Of a stretch of 64,000 nt of DNA, positions 1 to 12,112 are shown in pieces. The notes below the pieces were generated by a model that was not told the DNA's origin, did not search any database, and saw only the letters and a list, made by a program, of their open reading frames with translations. The position numbers and the translations under genes are program-made. Each line of letters begins with the position of its first letter. The stretch's first letter is position 1. Origin of the DNA: Zonotrichia leucophrys gambelii (lineage: Eukaryota; Chordata; Aves; Passeriformes; Passerellidae); NCBI RefSeq assembly GCF_028769735.1, contig NC_088169.1:43553229-43617228 (forward strand), read 5' to 3'.

Positions 1-200
1 CTTCTCTGTGTTTTAGCAAACACTATGACAGAAATGAATGTACTTTATTTGCATAATGGAGCCTTTAATCTTAACTGCAACATTCCTAATGCCTTAGAGT
101 GCTATTATGGTCATGAAAAACCTGATTGACTTGTCTAAATATAGACTGGCCTTTGAGATTCCTTCAACTACCTCAGATATCTGCAGAAAGCTGGAAGCCA

Positions 201-355
201 CCACAGAATCACAGAATCTGCTGATTTGGAAGGGACTCACATGGATCTTTGAGTTCAACTCTTAGCCTTGCATAGGACCACCCTCAAGAGTCCTACCATG
301 TGCCTGAGAGTATGTTCCAAATACTTCCTCAACTCTGTCAGGCTTGAGCTCTATG
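201..355 (-). mobile_element. CR1 LINE, 3'-end fragment
   Basis: The reverse complement of a CR1 tail begins at CACAGAATCACAGAAT. It continues with the 'GGAAGGGAC … AGTTCAACTC' and 'TGCCTGAGAGTATGTTCCAAATACTTCCTCAACTCTGTCAGGCTTG' blocks typical of avian CR1. The element is diverged. Homology fades after about 355, and 356-480 (relatively GC-rich) could not be assigned. Confidence 0.75.
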
Positions 356-2194
356 ATACAACTTATGGGAAACATGCATCCCTCTGGGCAGGAGAGGATC
401 AGCTGGGATACCCCAGGGTTATCTCTGAGTGGCACTGGATGCTTACAGATATGTGGGCAGCTAAAATTTCTTCTGCTTCCCACTGACTGTAATGGCAGCT
501 CAAACACCTAACTCATGCAGTTACACAAAGTTCACCCTGCAATGCTGAGCCAGGTTTCAATGAGATCTCCAAGCCTCGGCAGTCACTTCAATTCACTACA
601 TCCCAGCACAAGAGTCAGAGAAAATAAAATCAGCAGGTATTGCTTGAACAAGGCTTTCAAGATTAAGTCCCGAATGCTTAGTTGTCTGTTTTTTTACAGC
701 AGAAAGATATATAAGAAAAGTCATTCAATTTTTGTCTTATCAGCTTGTACAAATAGTTTGCTGTAAAAACCTACAGTAATTTTTTGTCAGATTTAATAAT
801 GCCTGCTGATATGTAAAGTTAAATGCAGTTTTAAAAATTACACATAGAGCCAATATGCACATTCTATCAACGTTATCCACCCTCCTCAATATATTTAAAC
901 CACACCAGATGACTCAGGTCATATGTCCATCACTTCTGAAAACAAAATCTAGTCATGAAATTAGCCTTTCCAAAATGTAATAGAGTAGGCTGTGTTGCTA
1001 AAATGTTTCATTCTTTGGAGGCTTTATTCTCTAGTAATGCAGGCCATTGCATTGAGCATAATCTATTCTGGTGTAAAATTAATGGCTTACTTTATTCTTT
1101 CTTTCTGGCTGTAAAACTAATGTCTTACTTTCTTCTGTTGGTGAGTGTTTGTTCACTGTCTCTGGAGAACATCTTCAACACTTGATTATCTTTGTTCTGA
1201 TCAAAGGAGCAACCTGGAGACTGTTTAGGCTTCCTCACAGGAGGACCACATATCTTATTGACCTAAAAGGAAAAAAAGCCACAAGAAGAAGTAAAGAACA
1301 CATGTAAGCAACAATTGTTACATATCTCTCAATTCAGTTTCACTACATTTTAACAAGAAAGAAAGACTAAGCTACAAAAAGCATAATTAATTATCATACT
1401 GTGTAACACTGTATCCATAATGAATGCAGCAAACACATAATTAGTCATTTCATAGTAGAAAAAATAGTAAAAGCATTCCTTTTTAAGGGATACCAAGTGT
1501 GTAAGAAAGTCACTATGTATTTTATTGATTGTGGTGCTTTTTCCCATAAGGAAGTGTATTTTTATGTAGACTGTACCAGAATCCTCTGAGAATGATGTGT
1601 TGTGAACAACAGCACATTTCCATTTTTTCTGTAATGCATCCCAACCACACTTTTAACATACATTGAACTTTGTGCCTTCTTTCAGGGCTGATGAATTATT
1701 ATGGCATGTTCAGCCCAGCTACACAAAGATATAGTGAACAGTTGGGACGCTGGAAACTTGCATTACAACACTGAAAGATGTTAAGGCAGTGACCCAAGAT
1801 GTAAGTTTAGTGATATTGGACCACAGATGCTGAAAACGTCAAGGAATTTTATGTCCGGCTTTCTGATCAAGACGTCAACAGATAAAAATTCACACGAAGT
1901 CTCATTTTCTTCTTTGTAAAACATGATACTGGGCATTTTGTATGACATAGGACATCACATCCATAGCTCCTTACTCTTCCTAGTCATTGAATAAAATATT
2001 AGGCATATACATATATTTATTAAATAAGAAATAGTTATGCTTGTAATCACATCTGGTAAGATATATTAAGCAGGCTGAACAGCATGCATTTGTGTAAGCT
2101 GGCACAGGTGAAAAACTGATACTGTATGTGACACAAAAACTTGGTAGTCATTAGGTAGTCAACTTTTAGAGAGAAAAGGGAGAGAGGAGATCAA
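356..2194. other. Unannotated intron sequence
   Basis: I see no gene or recognisable repeat here. The sequence is AT-rich, and the open frames are short and without any family resemblance. Confidence 0.6.
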
Positions 2195-2200
2195 TGTCGC
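2195..2200. repeat. Target-site duplication, left copy (TGTCGC)
   Basis: This 6-bp direct repeat abuts the LTR at its left border and matches 2820-2825 exactly. Confidence 0.85.
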
Positions 2201-2309
2201 TGTCCGGTTTTCGGCTGTTTGAAGGGCCTGGAAAGGCCCGGAGTGGCCTTGGGGCAGCCCGCGTATCAAAGGACGAGAAGAGGCTTCAGTTCTTCTTTCG
2301 GTCTTTATG

Positions 2310-2315
2310 TTTATT
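2310..2315 (-). terminator. LTR polyadenylation signal (AATAAA)
   Basis: AATAAA on the minus strand lies about 110 bases before the LTR 3' end. Because the LTR is in GPC5 sense orientation, this is a potential intronic polyadenylation signal for GPC5 transcripts. Confidence 0.55.
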
Positions 2316-2410
2316 AAATGTTTATCTAAAAGATTTTCTTTCGGCCCGACAGAGGTCTGCTCAGCAGCCAGCCATGAGCACACTCTGTAGCCCTCCGGAC
2401 AGTCACCTAT

Positions 2411-2417
2411 CTTTATA
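2411..2417 (-). promoter_or_regulatory. LTR TATA box
   Basis: The minus strand reads TATAAAG within the LTR, about 100 bases upstream of its AATAAA. This is the usual U3/R spacing. It is a predicted signal, and activity is unknown. Confidence 0.6.
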
Positions 2418-2525
2418 CCCATTGTTACGTGTACAATATTTATCATTTTTCCCCAATACCATTTATTCTTATTGCCCGGTGCACTTTTAGTAATGACCAA
2501 TCCCAAAGTGCCACCATCACCAAAG

Positions 2526-2556
2526 AAGATGGAGGAGAAGAAGAAGAAGAAGAAGG
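2526..2556 (+). repeat. Purine (AAG)n run inside the LTR
   Basis: The plus strand carries an AAG/GGA-rich run with about six consecutive AAG units. It lies in the U3 part of the LTR. Confidence 0.8.
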
Positions 2557-2819
2557 ACAGGACACGCCCCAATTCCTCCATCTTATTTCTCTAAACCCCC
2601 CTGTACATAAATCCTAAACCCTGTGTCTCACCCTCTAATTAACTAATCCCTTCACCATTCACCCCGGTGAAGTCCTCCTATCCTCATACAGGTGTCGTCT
2701 CCCGTGTAGGATCAAAGTCCAGCCACCAGACACTTCTGGCAACATTCCAGGACTCCCGAGCCCCCCAAGGGTGGTCTCGGTGGCTCGGCACCTCAGGACT
2801 GAGATCCTGAGATCCCACA

Positions 2820-2825
2820 TGTCGC
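2820..2825. repeat. Target-site duplication, right copy (TGTCGC)
   Basis: This is the second exact copy of the 6-bp repeat, immediately after the LTR terminus CCCACA on the plus strand. Confidence 0.85.
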
Positions 2826-5800
2826 CTCTAAGGCAGATATCCAGTCTTGAAGCAGAAACATATTCAAAATGCTGCCATGTGAAGGAAGGAGTGTGTATGC
2901 TACCCAACAAGGATTATTGTTTCCTATTTTATATTCCCACATGTAAGAACAGAGACAGCAAATAAATCTCATTTTCAGGTTATCATCATGCACTAAAGAG
3001 AAAAATGCGTGTCTTACAGACCATCTTTCCAACTAAGAACTCCTGTAGAGCTAGTTAAGAAATACATTTAAAATTTAAAATAAAATAGACACATTTAATT
3101 TTAATGAGTTTGTTGGCATGCATGTTGTATGTGGTGATAATGAAAAATTCACTGAAAGCGCTTGCTTAGGTCAGTGAAAAGAAGAAAGAATCAGCATTAT
3201 TACTACATAAGAAATAGTGTTCAGCTTATGATTTGAAAATGAAGGTAAAGTTGAAAGTGAGGGTTCCTTTCAGGGTGTAATTCACAAGTCACAACGCAGA
3301 CAGCCAAGTTATAGTTTAGATGCCCTTCAAATGACATGCCTGAATTCACCTGCAAGACAATTATCTCTGGACATATGACTAATGTGCTTTAAGGGATTAC
3401 ACTCTGAACGTTACTTGAGGCATTCATCTCAATGTTTCTTCTTAGAGGCAGTGTCTCTCTGGACAGCATCTTACTACATTCCTTCTTGTCTTCAAATTCA
3501 GTTTCAAACCTACTTCACTCTATTTCTCCCAGTACTTCTTCCTCAGAATACACTAAAGCTTATTCCAGCAGCTTAACTGGACTCCCCATTTTCCCCCCTT
3601 GCAAGTCTCTACACCTTTTCTATGCTTCGTGCATCCTTCTGCAAGTTTGCTCCTTCAGTGCCAGCCTCTGCAGCAGCTTATCACATCAGCCCCTCCATGA
3701 CAATATAATGGAGATATACCAGAGCCACAAAATTTTTCCATCATTTTATTTTTCTCACTTTTATCATATTCTTTTATGCTCACTGATGTGGCACAGGGAG
3801 CATTATGCTTACAATCAGCTCCTATGACAAAGCAACTGATTGTTTGAGTTGCCTCAGTTACAGCTTCCTACTGGAACACTCTTCAGCTACTCTGTCTTAC
3901 CAAAAATAAAAATAAGGTTTAACAGAGAGTGAGAGTCAGATCCAGATGTTTGGGAAGGAGTCATATCCAGATGTTTTGTCTCCTGACAGGCCTGGGTCAA
4001 GTGTGTAGGGTGCTATGGGTCTCAGGTGCCTTGCACATCTGAACAAGGCACCTTTGTGTCCAGGCACTCGCAGAGCCTGACTGCAGGGTGAGAGCCTGTG
4101 GGGAGAGGAGAAACAGGGTGCAGGTGACCTGCTGGCCAATGCAGCCCCTGAGCAGATGAGCAACAGCCCTTCAGGTCAAGGAAAGAAAAAACAAAAAAAA
4201 CAAAAAAAGGAAGACAAAAATAGATAAATTAGCTCCACCTATAGTAAACTGAAAAAACCTCATATACATTCACCTTCACTAGGAAAACAGGAGCTCTCTG
4301 TGTTTCTTGAATTTACAGTAAAGTCGCATTATATTTTGCTCTGGCTAAAATGAACAAAAAAAAAATCATTTTTACAGTCATAGTGCCTTGGAATATGGAT
4401 GATACTTGTTTAACACGTGCTTTACATAGACAGTTGTTTCAAAATACTGTCTTGCAGCCTTTCTCTGTTCTCTTTGAGTCAATGTCTCAAGAAATGCATT
4501 TGCAACAGCAGGAAATTTGCATTCACTGATACATGTAAATACAAACCTTAGTTTCAAATACAAAATCTTTCTTAAAAAGTAATCTTGGGTAAACATTATA
4601 TATAAAAATAACATTAAAAACCAGTAATTATCTGAAATGCCTTCTTAAGATCTGATTCTTCCCCAGTGTTGAAAAATTCCGATAATTGTAATAAAAAGCA
4701 TTTGCACAACACCACATACACCTCTGCCATTCTCACAAAGATATGCATGACAGTAATCAGACTGCTGAGAACTCAGTTCTGTTAATGAGGGCAGCAGCAC
4801 AAAATTCACTCTTTAGCAGTCACTTCTTATTCAGGCACAGTTTCTGAAGGATGAGCTACTTCAGCATTTACAATGGTGATGTCAGCATCCCTGTAACCTT
4901 TCTCATATCTGGGATATTTAAACCTCTGGGACCACTGGCTTTGTGTGGTGTTGGTTCTTCTTTCTGTGTTTGGTTACACCATGCTCATACTGCTCACTCA
5001 GCCGAACCCAGGCTGGGGTTTTTTAATTGTTCAGTAGTATCTATCACTTTTATGTCATTAACTTAATGTGCATAACAAATTTACTTTTGCCTCCCTCACT
5101 AGCCTAGTCTTCATCATCACCTTGTTTCTGCAGTGAACTTGTGCATATGAAAATGTCATGTACTCTTGCCTTGCCTTCAGGTGCCTGTTCTGTCTGTGAG
5201 CCAAATAATTAATAACTCACCCAGTACAGGGCTGATGACAGTCTAAAAACCTGATAAATACAATTCCCATAATAATTTCTGCTTTATATTTATTTTTAAT
5301 GCTTTCTTTATATGTACAGGAAGAAGTATGTGTGATAAGCATAACACCAGCTCATCATATTTCTTGTGCTTTCCGAAGGACTTCAACTATATTCATTAGC
5401 TACACTGTTTCCTAATTTTTAGTCTTTGGACTGCAAAATTAACATTCCAATTGAGAAATCATTCAGTGCTATTATTGCCAATCTTGAGAGACTGGAATCA
5501 TAACTTTGAGAGAAGAGCAATGCTCTCACTACCCTACTGAACTAAAAAATTACCATTTTGCAGCAATATCTGATCAGAATCTATTCTTACAATCTTCCAG
5601 TGTCACTGAAATGGGATTTCCTCCGAATGTTTCCACAAACTGAGCATTTTTCTTGGCTTCAAAAACAAGAGAGTGTGAAAAATGATCCTCAAAGGAGATG
5701 AAAATAGAAAAGTGAAACTGAAAAATCATCAGAAAAATAATTCAGTGAGATACCTCTCACTGAATTTCAGGGAGACTTAAAGATTTCCACAAAATTTTAA

Positions 5801-8189
5801 AGCAGGCAAGCCTCAGCAACTTTCTAGGATTTTTTCTCTCCTTTTTTTTTTTTTTCCTTTTTTGAAATGTTCTTAAATACCACACAATATTTAAGGGCAT
5901 AAAAAGAAACCTCTGAAAATTATAAAACTCCTGATTTTCACAGTTCAGACAAACCTATTGTCATTATAGTCAGCATGCTATTATTACACACAATTTGTAT
6001 GCCACAGTATGATGACTGAGTTAATTAAAAGCTCTTGTAATAACCATGCAGTTAAATTGCAATTAGTGCCACACATGAACTTTATGGCAGTTTGATTTTC
6101 CTTGGTGTGATTCCTTAGAATGCCTACTTATGATTACTCACAGTTTGGAAAACTGGAGCATTATTAACCTTTGTATTTAAACAGGACTGCACAATAATGG
6201 GAGCATCATAGCAATAATGGTCAGGCACTGTTCTTTAAGTTCAGACACTCAATATGTGAAATGTGTCACATTCTTTATTTCAGTTTTGGTTTGTGCCTTT
6301 TGCTCTTTTTTCCCACTACACAAATGGTTCTTTCTGATCTCAGCATTTCTACCGAAATTATTTTACATCAAATGACTGAAGCAAACAATGCACAGTCCTG
6401 TGATGCACTTCAAACTAGATTTACCAAGTTTCAGTAGACTCAAGTTTTAAATGCCTGCATGGACTATGGCTACACTGAAGCCCTGAAGGTTTGTGAGACT
6501 GGATCAATCTAGTAAACACCTAACACATACTCCATTTACAGGAAATCCCAGAGATATATACATACATGTATCAAAAACTTACAGAGCTTGCTAAGTTTAC
6601 AAAAAAAAAACAAAAAAAACCAAAACCAAAACCATTAAAGAGTTAAAGGAATTCATTAAATAAAGGAAAGGGCAGTTTTCAGACCCCTGAATCTGACAGC
6701 CAGCCAGATCTGAGTAAAAGACCAAGAGGTTTTGTACCCAGAGAGGTGTCCTCTCCCCTGTTCCTCAATGCACAGCACAGTCTAAGTGACTAGCTATGCC
6801 ATAATCTGATTTTATTTAATGCATGCTTTAGCTAGTGATTAGTCTGGTGGTTTTCAATGCTAACTGTCAGATCAGAAACTTGCCATATTCCTTACAGTTA
6901 AATCCCCTCAAACACTCGTGAGCAAATGGACAGCTGAAATCTAACAACCCCAAAATAAAATTTTATTTTCTGTTCTACAAATACAAAACGAATACTTTCT
7001 TCTAGAAATAGATTCTTGATGAGTTGCCAGCATTTCCAGCACCAGATTACTAATCAAAAAAACCAAAGATTTTGATCTTTGGAAAATAATGCATTAAACT
7101 GTTATAGTTTCCCTGGTTTGTTTCATTTTCAACTAAACCACAAGAGGGAGCATCAGTATTTCAGTGTTCTCAAGCACTTCAGCAGCCCTCTGTTAGTTTG
7201 GGGGGTTTTAGGGTTGTTTGCTTTTTTTTTTTTTTTTTTGGCTTGTAACAGTTGCTCATTTAAGCTCAAACTTCTGCTTCAAAGAAAAATGCATTTTGAT
7301 ATATGAGAAGGTGCACGTGGCACGAGAGATTAAAAAATTCCCAATTGAGACAAAATCCAAGGTTTTGAAAACAAGAGAGCAAGCATGAGGTACTAAAGAT
7401 TTGCTTTTCCTTCAGAACAGGATAAATGTTAATATGCAACCATTAATGTCAGGAGAGACTGGTGGAGTACCACGTTTGCAACCCAGGAAAACCATGAAGA
7501 AACTCTGTATTATTTTCTTTTCTTTCTTTCCAAATTTTGTCTTCTTATTCGGTGACTACTTGACTCTAACAATATGTCTCAGACATAGGAAAATAAGCAA
7601 GTTCTGGAGTTACATTGGGAAATTACAAAATTCATACCTACGCTTAAGCATTTTACAGAATTTGCAGAAGTCCATGACAAGTGAGGAGGAAAACATTGTG
7701 AACAAAAGCCTAGAGAATTAGACACTTAGAATAATACCTGCTAGAATTACTAAACAATTTAGAATCCCCTGTAAGACAACTCTCAAATAGACTTGCCAGC
7801 TAATGATATTTTCCAAGAAATTTTACTCGAAATTGAAATTTCAGGTGATGCACAATAATGTGCAGCTATAATTTTTCAAGAAAGACAGATTTGGAAGTGG
7901 TTTCAAGCTCAAAAAGGACAAATCCAATTCAAAGAAAACTTGTGAAATATAAGAGTTTGTCTCACACCCAAGCAGGTGGTATTGAGGAAAAATAAATGTA
8001 AACTGCAGATGTACAGAATGCACACCCACCAGCAAGGCAGTTGTAGCCTCCTCAGGGAAAAAAAATGAAAGGATTACATGTTGGAAATAAAAGGAAAGTA
8101 ATTTTCTGTGATATATAAATTGAAGTACAACTTGGAGATACTGAACTAATAATTCCACTTGGTCTGGCACTATGCAGCACCACTGCCAT
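2826..8189. other. Unannotated intron sequence with A/T homopolymers
   Basis: No gene is recognised. Visible features are a GC-richer patch at 3930-4160, A-rich tracts near 4180-4215 and 6600-6640, and T-rich tracts near 5840 and 7220. A stretch at 5990-6230 with several TAAT/CAATTA motifs looks unlike the simple AT background and is discussed as a possible conserved non-coding element. Confidence 0.6.
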
Positions 8190-8341
8190 GGGGAAATGCC
8201 CCATCCCTGGAAGTATTCAAGTCCAGGCTGGATGGGACCTTGAACATCTGGTCTGGTGGAAAGAGTCCCTGTCCATGGCAGGGGGGTGGAACTAGATGAT
8301 CTTTAAAGTTCCTAGCAATGCAAACCATTCTGCGAGTCTAC
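8190..8341 (+). mobile_element. CR1 LINE 3' end
   Basis: The sequence shows the typical CR1 terminal block: ATGCCCCATCCCTGGAAGTATTCAAGTCCAGGCTGGATGGGACCTTGA and then CCATGGCAGGGGGGTGGAACTAGATGATCTTTAAAGTTCC. It ends in a decayed form of the ATTCTATGA tail (CCATTCTGCGAGTCTA). The element is 5' truncated, as is usual for CR1, and antisense to GPC5. Confidence 0.88.
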
Positions 8342-10767
8342 AAAATCTTCAGTCAAGACCAAGGAAAGAGACAAAGATGCAAAGACTTTGCTAACCAGAT
8401 TTTTATAACCAGATTTTTTTCATATGGTTTTGTATAAGACTGCCGTTCAAGCTGTTGGATTCTAGGAGTCACAGTTCCCAACTTTCACATGACTGAGATG
8501 CATATCCTCCTCCTACTACTACATTTATCAAAATCAGTAATCCTGTCCAAGTACTTGAGAGCTCTGTTCTCATATCTTATCAATGTTTAATTATCTCTGC
8601 TTTCCTTCATAATTTTGCATGTTGGGGATTGCAAAATGAAATCTAAGAGCCCATTAAATATGATCCACTTAATATAGTTTTAATTTGTGTCTTCTGGTCT
8701 TTAATCACTAAAATTGTAAATGGTTTTAATTCTGTTGCTCCATTCATGAGGGACTAACACTCAGCAAGTCTGGCAGTAAAAATAGTTTCTCCTCCTGAAT
8801 GGAGCTGGAAGGGAAGGAAATGATTTTTTCTTTTTTTTACTTTAAATGACTTAATGTCAGGGGAAATCCAAATGTTCTCAGCCAAGTTACCCTGTAGCCA
8901 GAACACAGCACTGCCAGTTCAAACTCTTCAAAGGCAGTTCAACAAAAACTGCTTCTTCTAAGAGGCTGCCAGCTCTCCCGATCCAAGTCTGCTTCAGTGG
9001 ATGCCAAGGTGTTCCATTTATGCTCAGTGAAAATACTCTGTGGTTCTCCTCCCAAAAGCAATTACATAAAACCAGAAGCAGCCTTTTCCAAAGATCAGCC
9101 TGCCTGCGTGTAGTTTGACTGATTTATTTGTGCTTTCTTGTGGTTCAAATATACTTTATTTCTCCATATTTCTGTGTGCCCAGCAAATACAGCTCTCACA
9201 TAGAGGGCTAACATTGTGCTGTCTTGTGGGACACAGGCAGAATTGTTCTTTAAATCTAGGTCTAAAATTATCCACAGTCACCTGTGTAAACCAAAAGAAA
9301 TTCAGTAGAAGTGCGATTGTCAATGAAAGCAGAATTGGGGGTCTATAACCTTTATCAGGCACATAACTTACTTAAAACAAAAACTACATTTCAATTTAAA
9401 ACACATAAAGAATCAGTGAAAGCAAAGCAAGCTGGCTGCATCAGCATATCTGCACAACATGTTTACACTTTATTGCAGGCTGCTATTTACATTCCAAAAT
9501 TGTGAAGAGCAGAGCAGTTTTGTTAGCAAAATTACATAACAAAAGTATGTAAGCTAATAAAAATCGTGTTCACTTAAATTAGCAGTCATAATACATTATT
9601 TCATTTAGCATTAGACATTTTCAATAACTCTTTCTATAACTGGAGGGTCACCTTTTCATGATAACAAGAGTCAAAAAACATCAGAAAAAAAAAGGAGGAA
9701 AAAACCCCTATCTAGTTACTATTTCAGAGAATCTACACATTTCTTCTCCATTCCAAATTGCAGCTTACAAGATCAATGCTTCTGCTTGCTATATCTGTAC
9801 ATTAAGTGTTTCAATGCCTCCTCACTCTCTTCTTTGTACCTGGGAAAAAGAGTTCTCCTTGAAGATCTTTTGTAATGTACAAGACAATCACTTATTCACA
9901 CATGTTGATATCATTTCAGGGATCAAAATAATCCAGAAAGCTCATTTGCTTCAAAATCCTTGGATTTGCCCTAAAAAAGGTTTTTCCCTTACAAAAAATT
10001 GGTAGCAATTTAAAGGCCAGCTGAGATACCAGAAGTCTGGCCAGCTCGGCACATCTCTATGAAGTTCCTCTGTTTCACAAAGAAAAACAAAGAGCAGAGA
10101 AAAAACACATACACAGCTTACAGAAAGGATTGTTAGTCCTCTTCTTTACACTTGTTCATGCCTTCTACTCAGCTTGGAGGAGTGAAAAATCTCCTTCCTT
10201 CTCTTTTTGCAAATATGAAGAATCAGACTGCAGTACTTTCAGTCTCTGAATCTTTCTCACCTTCAGTCCAAGTGCCCAGTAGCACATTGAGGCAAACCTG
10301 CCATTGTGCCAAAGCACAGTTAGATATCTATCACATCACCTAAACCCAGACCATGATGGCAGCCCAGACTGCTTACTCTGCATTTTTCAGACCTCTGAGT
10401 GCCCTCTGACCAGTCAATGGAAAGTGAAAAGCCATTTCAGATCTGTGCAATTTGCCCAAATTTTGCCTAATCTTCTGTTACTAAAACAATAAAAGGGGAA
10501 GGTATATTAAAGATCCTATGCTTTCCTGACATACCAAATCTAAATCTTAAAAAAAAAATGCAGCAAAATTGAACACTTTAGCAAGTTTCAAGTAATTTCA
10601 AATTGTGAAGCGGGTTCATCAAAAACACATTAAATCTGAATGCATAATGCATGCCATGATATGCTCCTACATTATTTACTTGGCAGTCTAGATTGAACAA
10701 ATCTCATGTAAACCTGCACTATTCAGCATTGCTTGCCAAAGCCATGCATGTGTGTTGATAAATGCAG
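8342..10767. other. Unannotated intron sequence
   Basis: No gene or repeat is recognised. The open frames at 9115-9505 and 9658-10492 are short and have composition typical of chance frames. Confidence 0.55.
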
Positions 10768-11175
10768 TGGGTTGGACTTTTTCAAGAGCCTAAGGCCCAC
10801 CCAGCTGCTCTCCCACTCCCCCTCCTCTAAAGAACAAGGGGAGAGAAATAAGAAGAAAAAGCTTGTGGGTTGAGATTAAGACAAGGAGATCACTCACCAA
10901 TTAATGTCATGGCCAAAACAGCCTCAGTTTGGGGAAGACTAATTAATATACTGCAAATTAAAATATACTACAATGGTAGAAAATAAAGTTCAGACTAAAA
11001 TCACCCTCTTCCTATCTTCTCTCTCCTTCATCTCAAGGTAAATCTCATTCCTTCATTTCCAGCTCTTCTGCTACCCCTCAGTCCCCCAGGCAGTGCAGGG
11101 GGCTCGGAGACTGGGGATTGCTGCCAGTGCAACTGCAGCCCATACAAGTAACTTCACCGTGGGAGAGAAGGGGGA
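10768..11175. mobile_element. Probable old avian LTR-type interspersed repeat
   Basis: The segment begins GCAGTGGGTTGGACTTTTTC. It contains CTCTCCCACTCCCCCTCCTC, GAGATCACTCACCAATTAATG and GGCCAAAACAGCCTCAGTTTGGGG, and ends near CCGTGGGAGAGAAGG. I recognise this block order from a repeat common in bird genomes, which I believe is LTR-retroelement derived, but I cannot name the family. Base composition differs from the flanks. Borders are approximate and no target duplication was found. Confidence 0.45.
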
Positions 11176-12060
11176 GGAATCTGTGCAATTCAGCAAATGA
11201 ATTTTAAAAAAGCACTTTTCACAAAAGTGTGAGACATGAACTTGACACTGGATTTGAACATCTTCTCACTGAAGGTGAGAAATATGTTCCCTGTCATTTC
11301 CATTAAAAATTAGAAAAAAAGAAGAGGCATAGAAAAGGATGTACCTTGAAAGTGGGACCAAAAACTGAGATACCACATATTTAAATTCTGAGAAGCTAAG
11401 GAACATAGCAACTGATTTTGTTTAGACAGTTGTGGTTTTGTGGTTTCATGGTTTCATGTTCTGCTATTATGTTTTAAAATTTCTTGATGAAAACAAGTGC
11501 TTCCAGTGTTTGCCACACATCTCCCAGTGTATCACAAACCTTAAAATAAAAGACAACAAGTGTATGTCCAGCAATGTGTAAATATTTTGTCTTTCCAATT
11601 TGCATTTGAGTACAATGTCTGGATATATCAAAGGAGCAGATAACCCAAACACCCATTTTTCCACAATGTGCACTTAACTATGCATGTATTATTGTCTCTG
11701 CCAATATTCTGTGCATGATTTCAAGGCCTGTTACTACACATCAGAAAAAAAGTAGAACAATTGCACTGTAAAAGGATACCAATTCTGAGGATTATCCAGC
11801 AACATTAGGCATAGAACTGCCATTTCAACACACAAAATGCTCTGAGTTGTGATTGCCACGATTTTTATGTTAGATGTTGTAGCAGGTATCTTCTTATTAT
11901 TGATAAACACTGATTTCAGTGACAAAAAAACCAGCATATGGACTTGTAGTAATATATAGTGTGTGGTATAAATGCCAGAAATAACAGTAATACTCCAGAC
12001 CTCAGTAAATGCAAGCTGCTTATAGAATATAATATATATAGAATATATGGATATAAATAA

Positions 12061-12112
<52 letters not shown>

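Larger units (their letters stand above)
2201..2819 (-). mobile_element. Solo LTR, ERVK-like endogenous retrovirus
   Basis: This 619-bp solo LTR reads on the minus strand from TGTGGGATCT to AACCGGACA, so it has TG…CA termini. It is flanked by perfect 6-bp target-site duplications, TGTCGC at 2195-2200 and 2820-2825. A 6-bp duplication is characteristic of class II (ERVK/alpha-beta type) integrases, so the class is inferred from that. Promoter and polyadenylation signals sit in the expected order: TATAAAG at 2417-2411 and AATAAA at 2315-2310. No internal retroviral region or partner LTR is nearby, so it probably arose by LTR-LTR recombination. It lies in the same orientation as GPC5. Its GC content is well above its surroundings. 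The open frames across it are not retroviral genes. Confidence 0.85.

Noticed and set aside
2159..2581. 140-codon minus-strand open frame
   Set aside because: It covers the ERVK-like LTR and its purine repeat. No retroviral protein motif is present.
7198..7245. Telomere-like TTTTAGGGTT next to a long T run
   Set aside because: There is only one partial TTAGGG unit, so no interstitial telomeric repeat.
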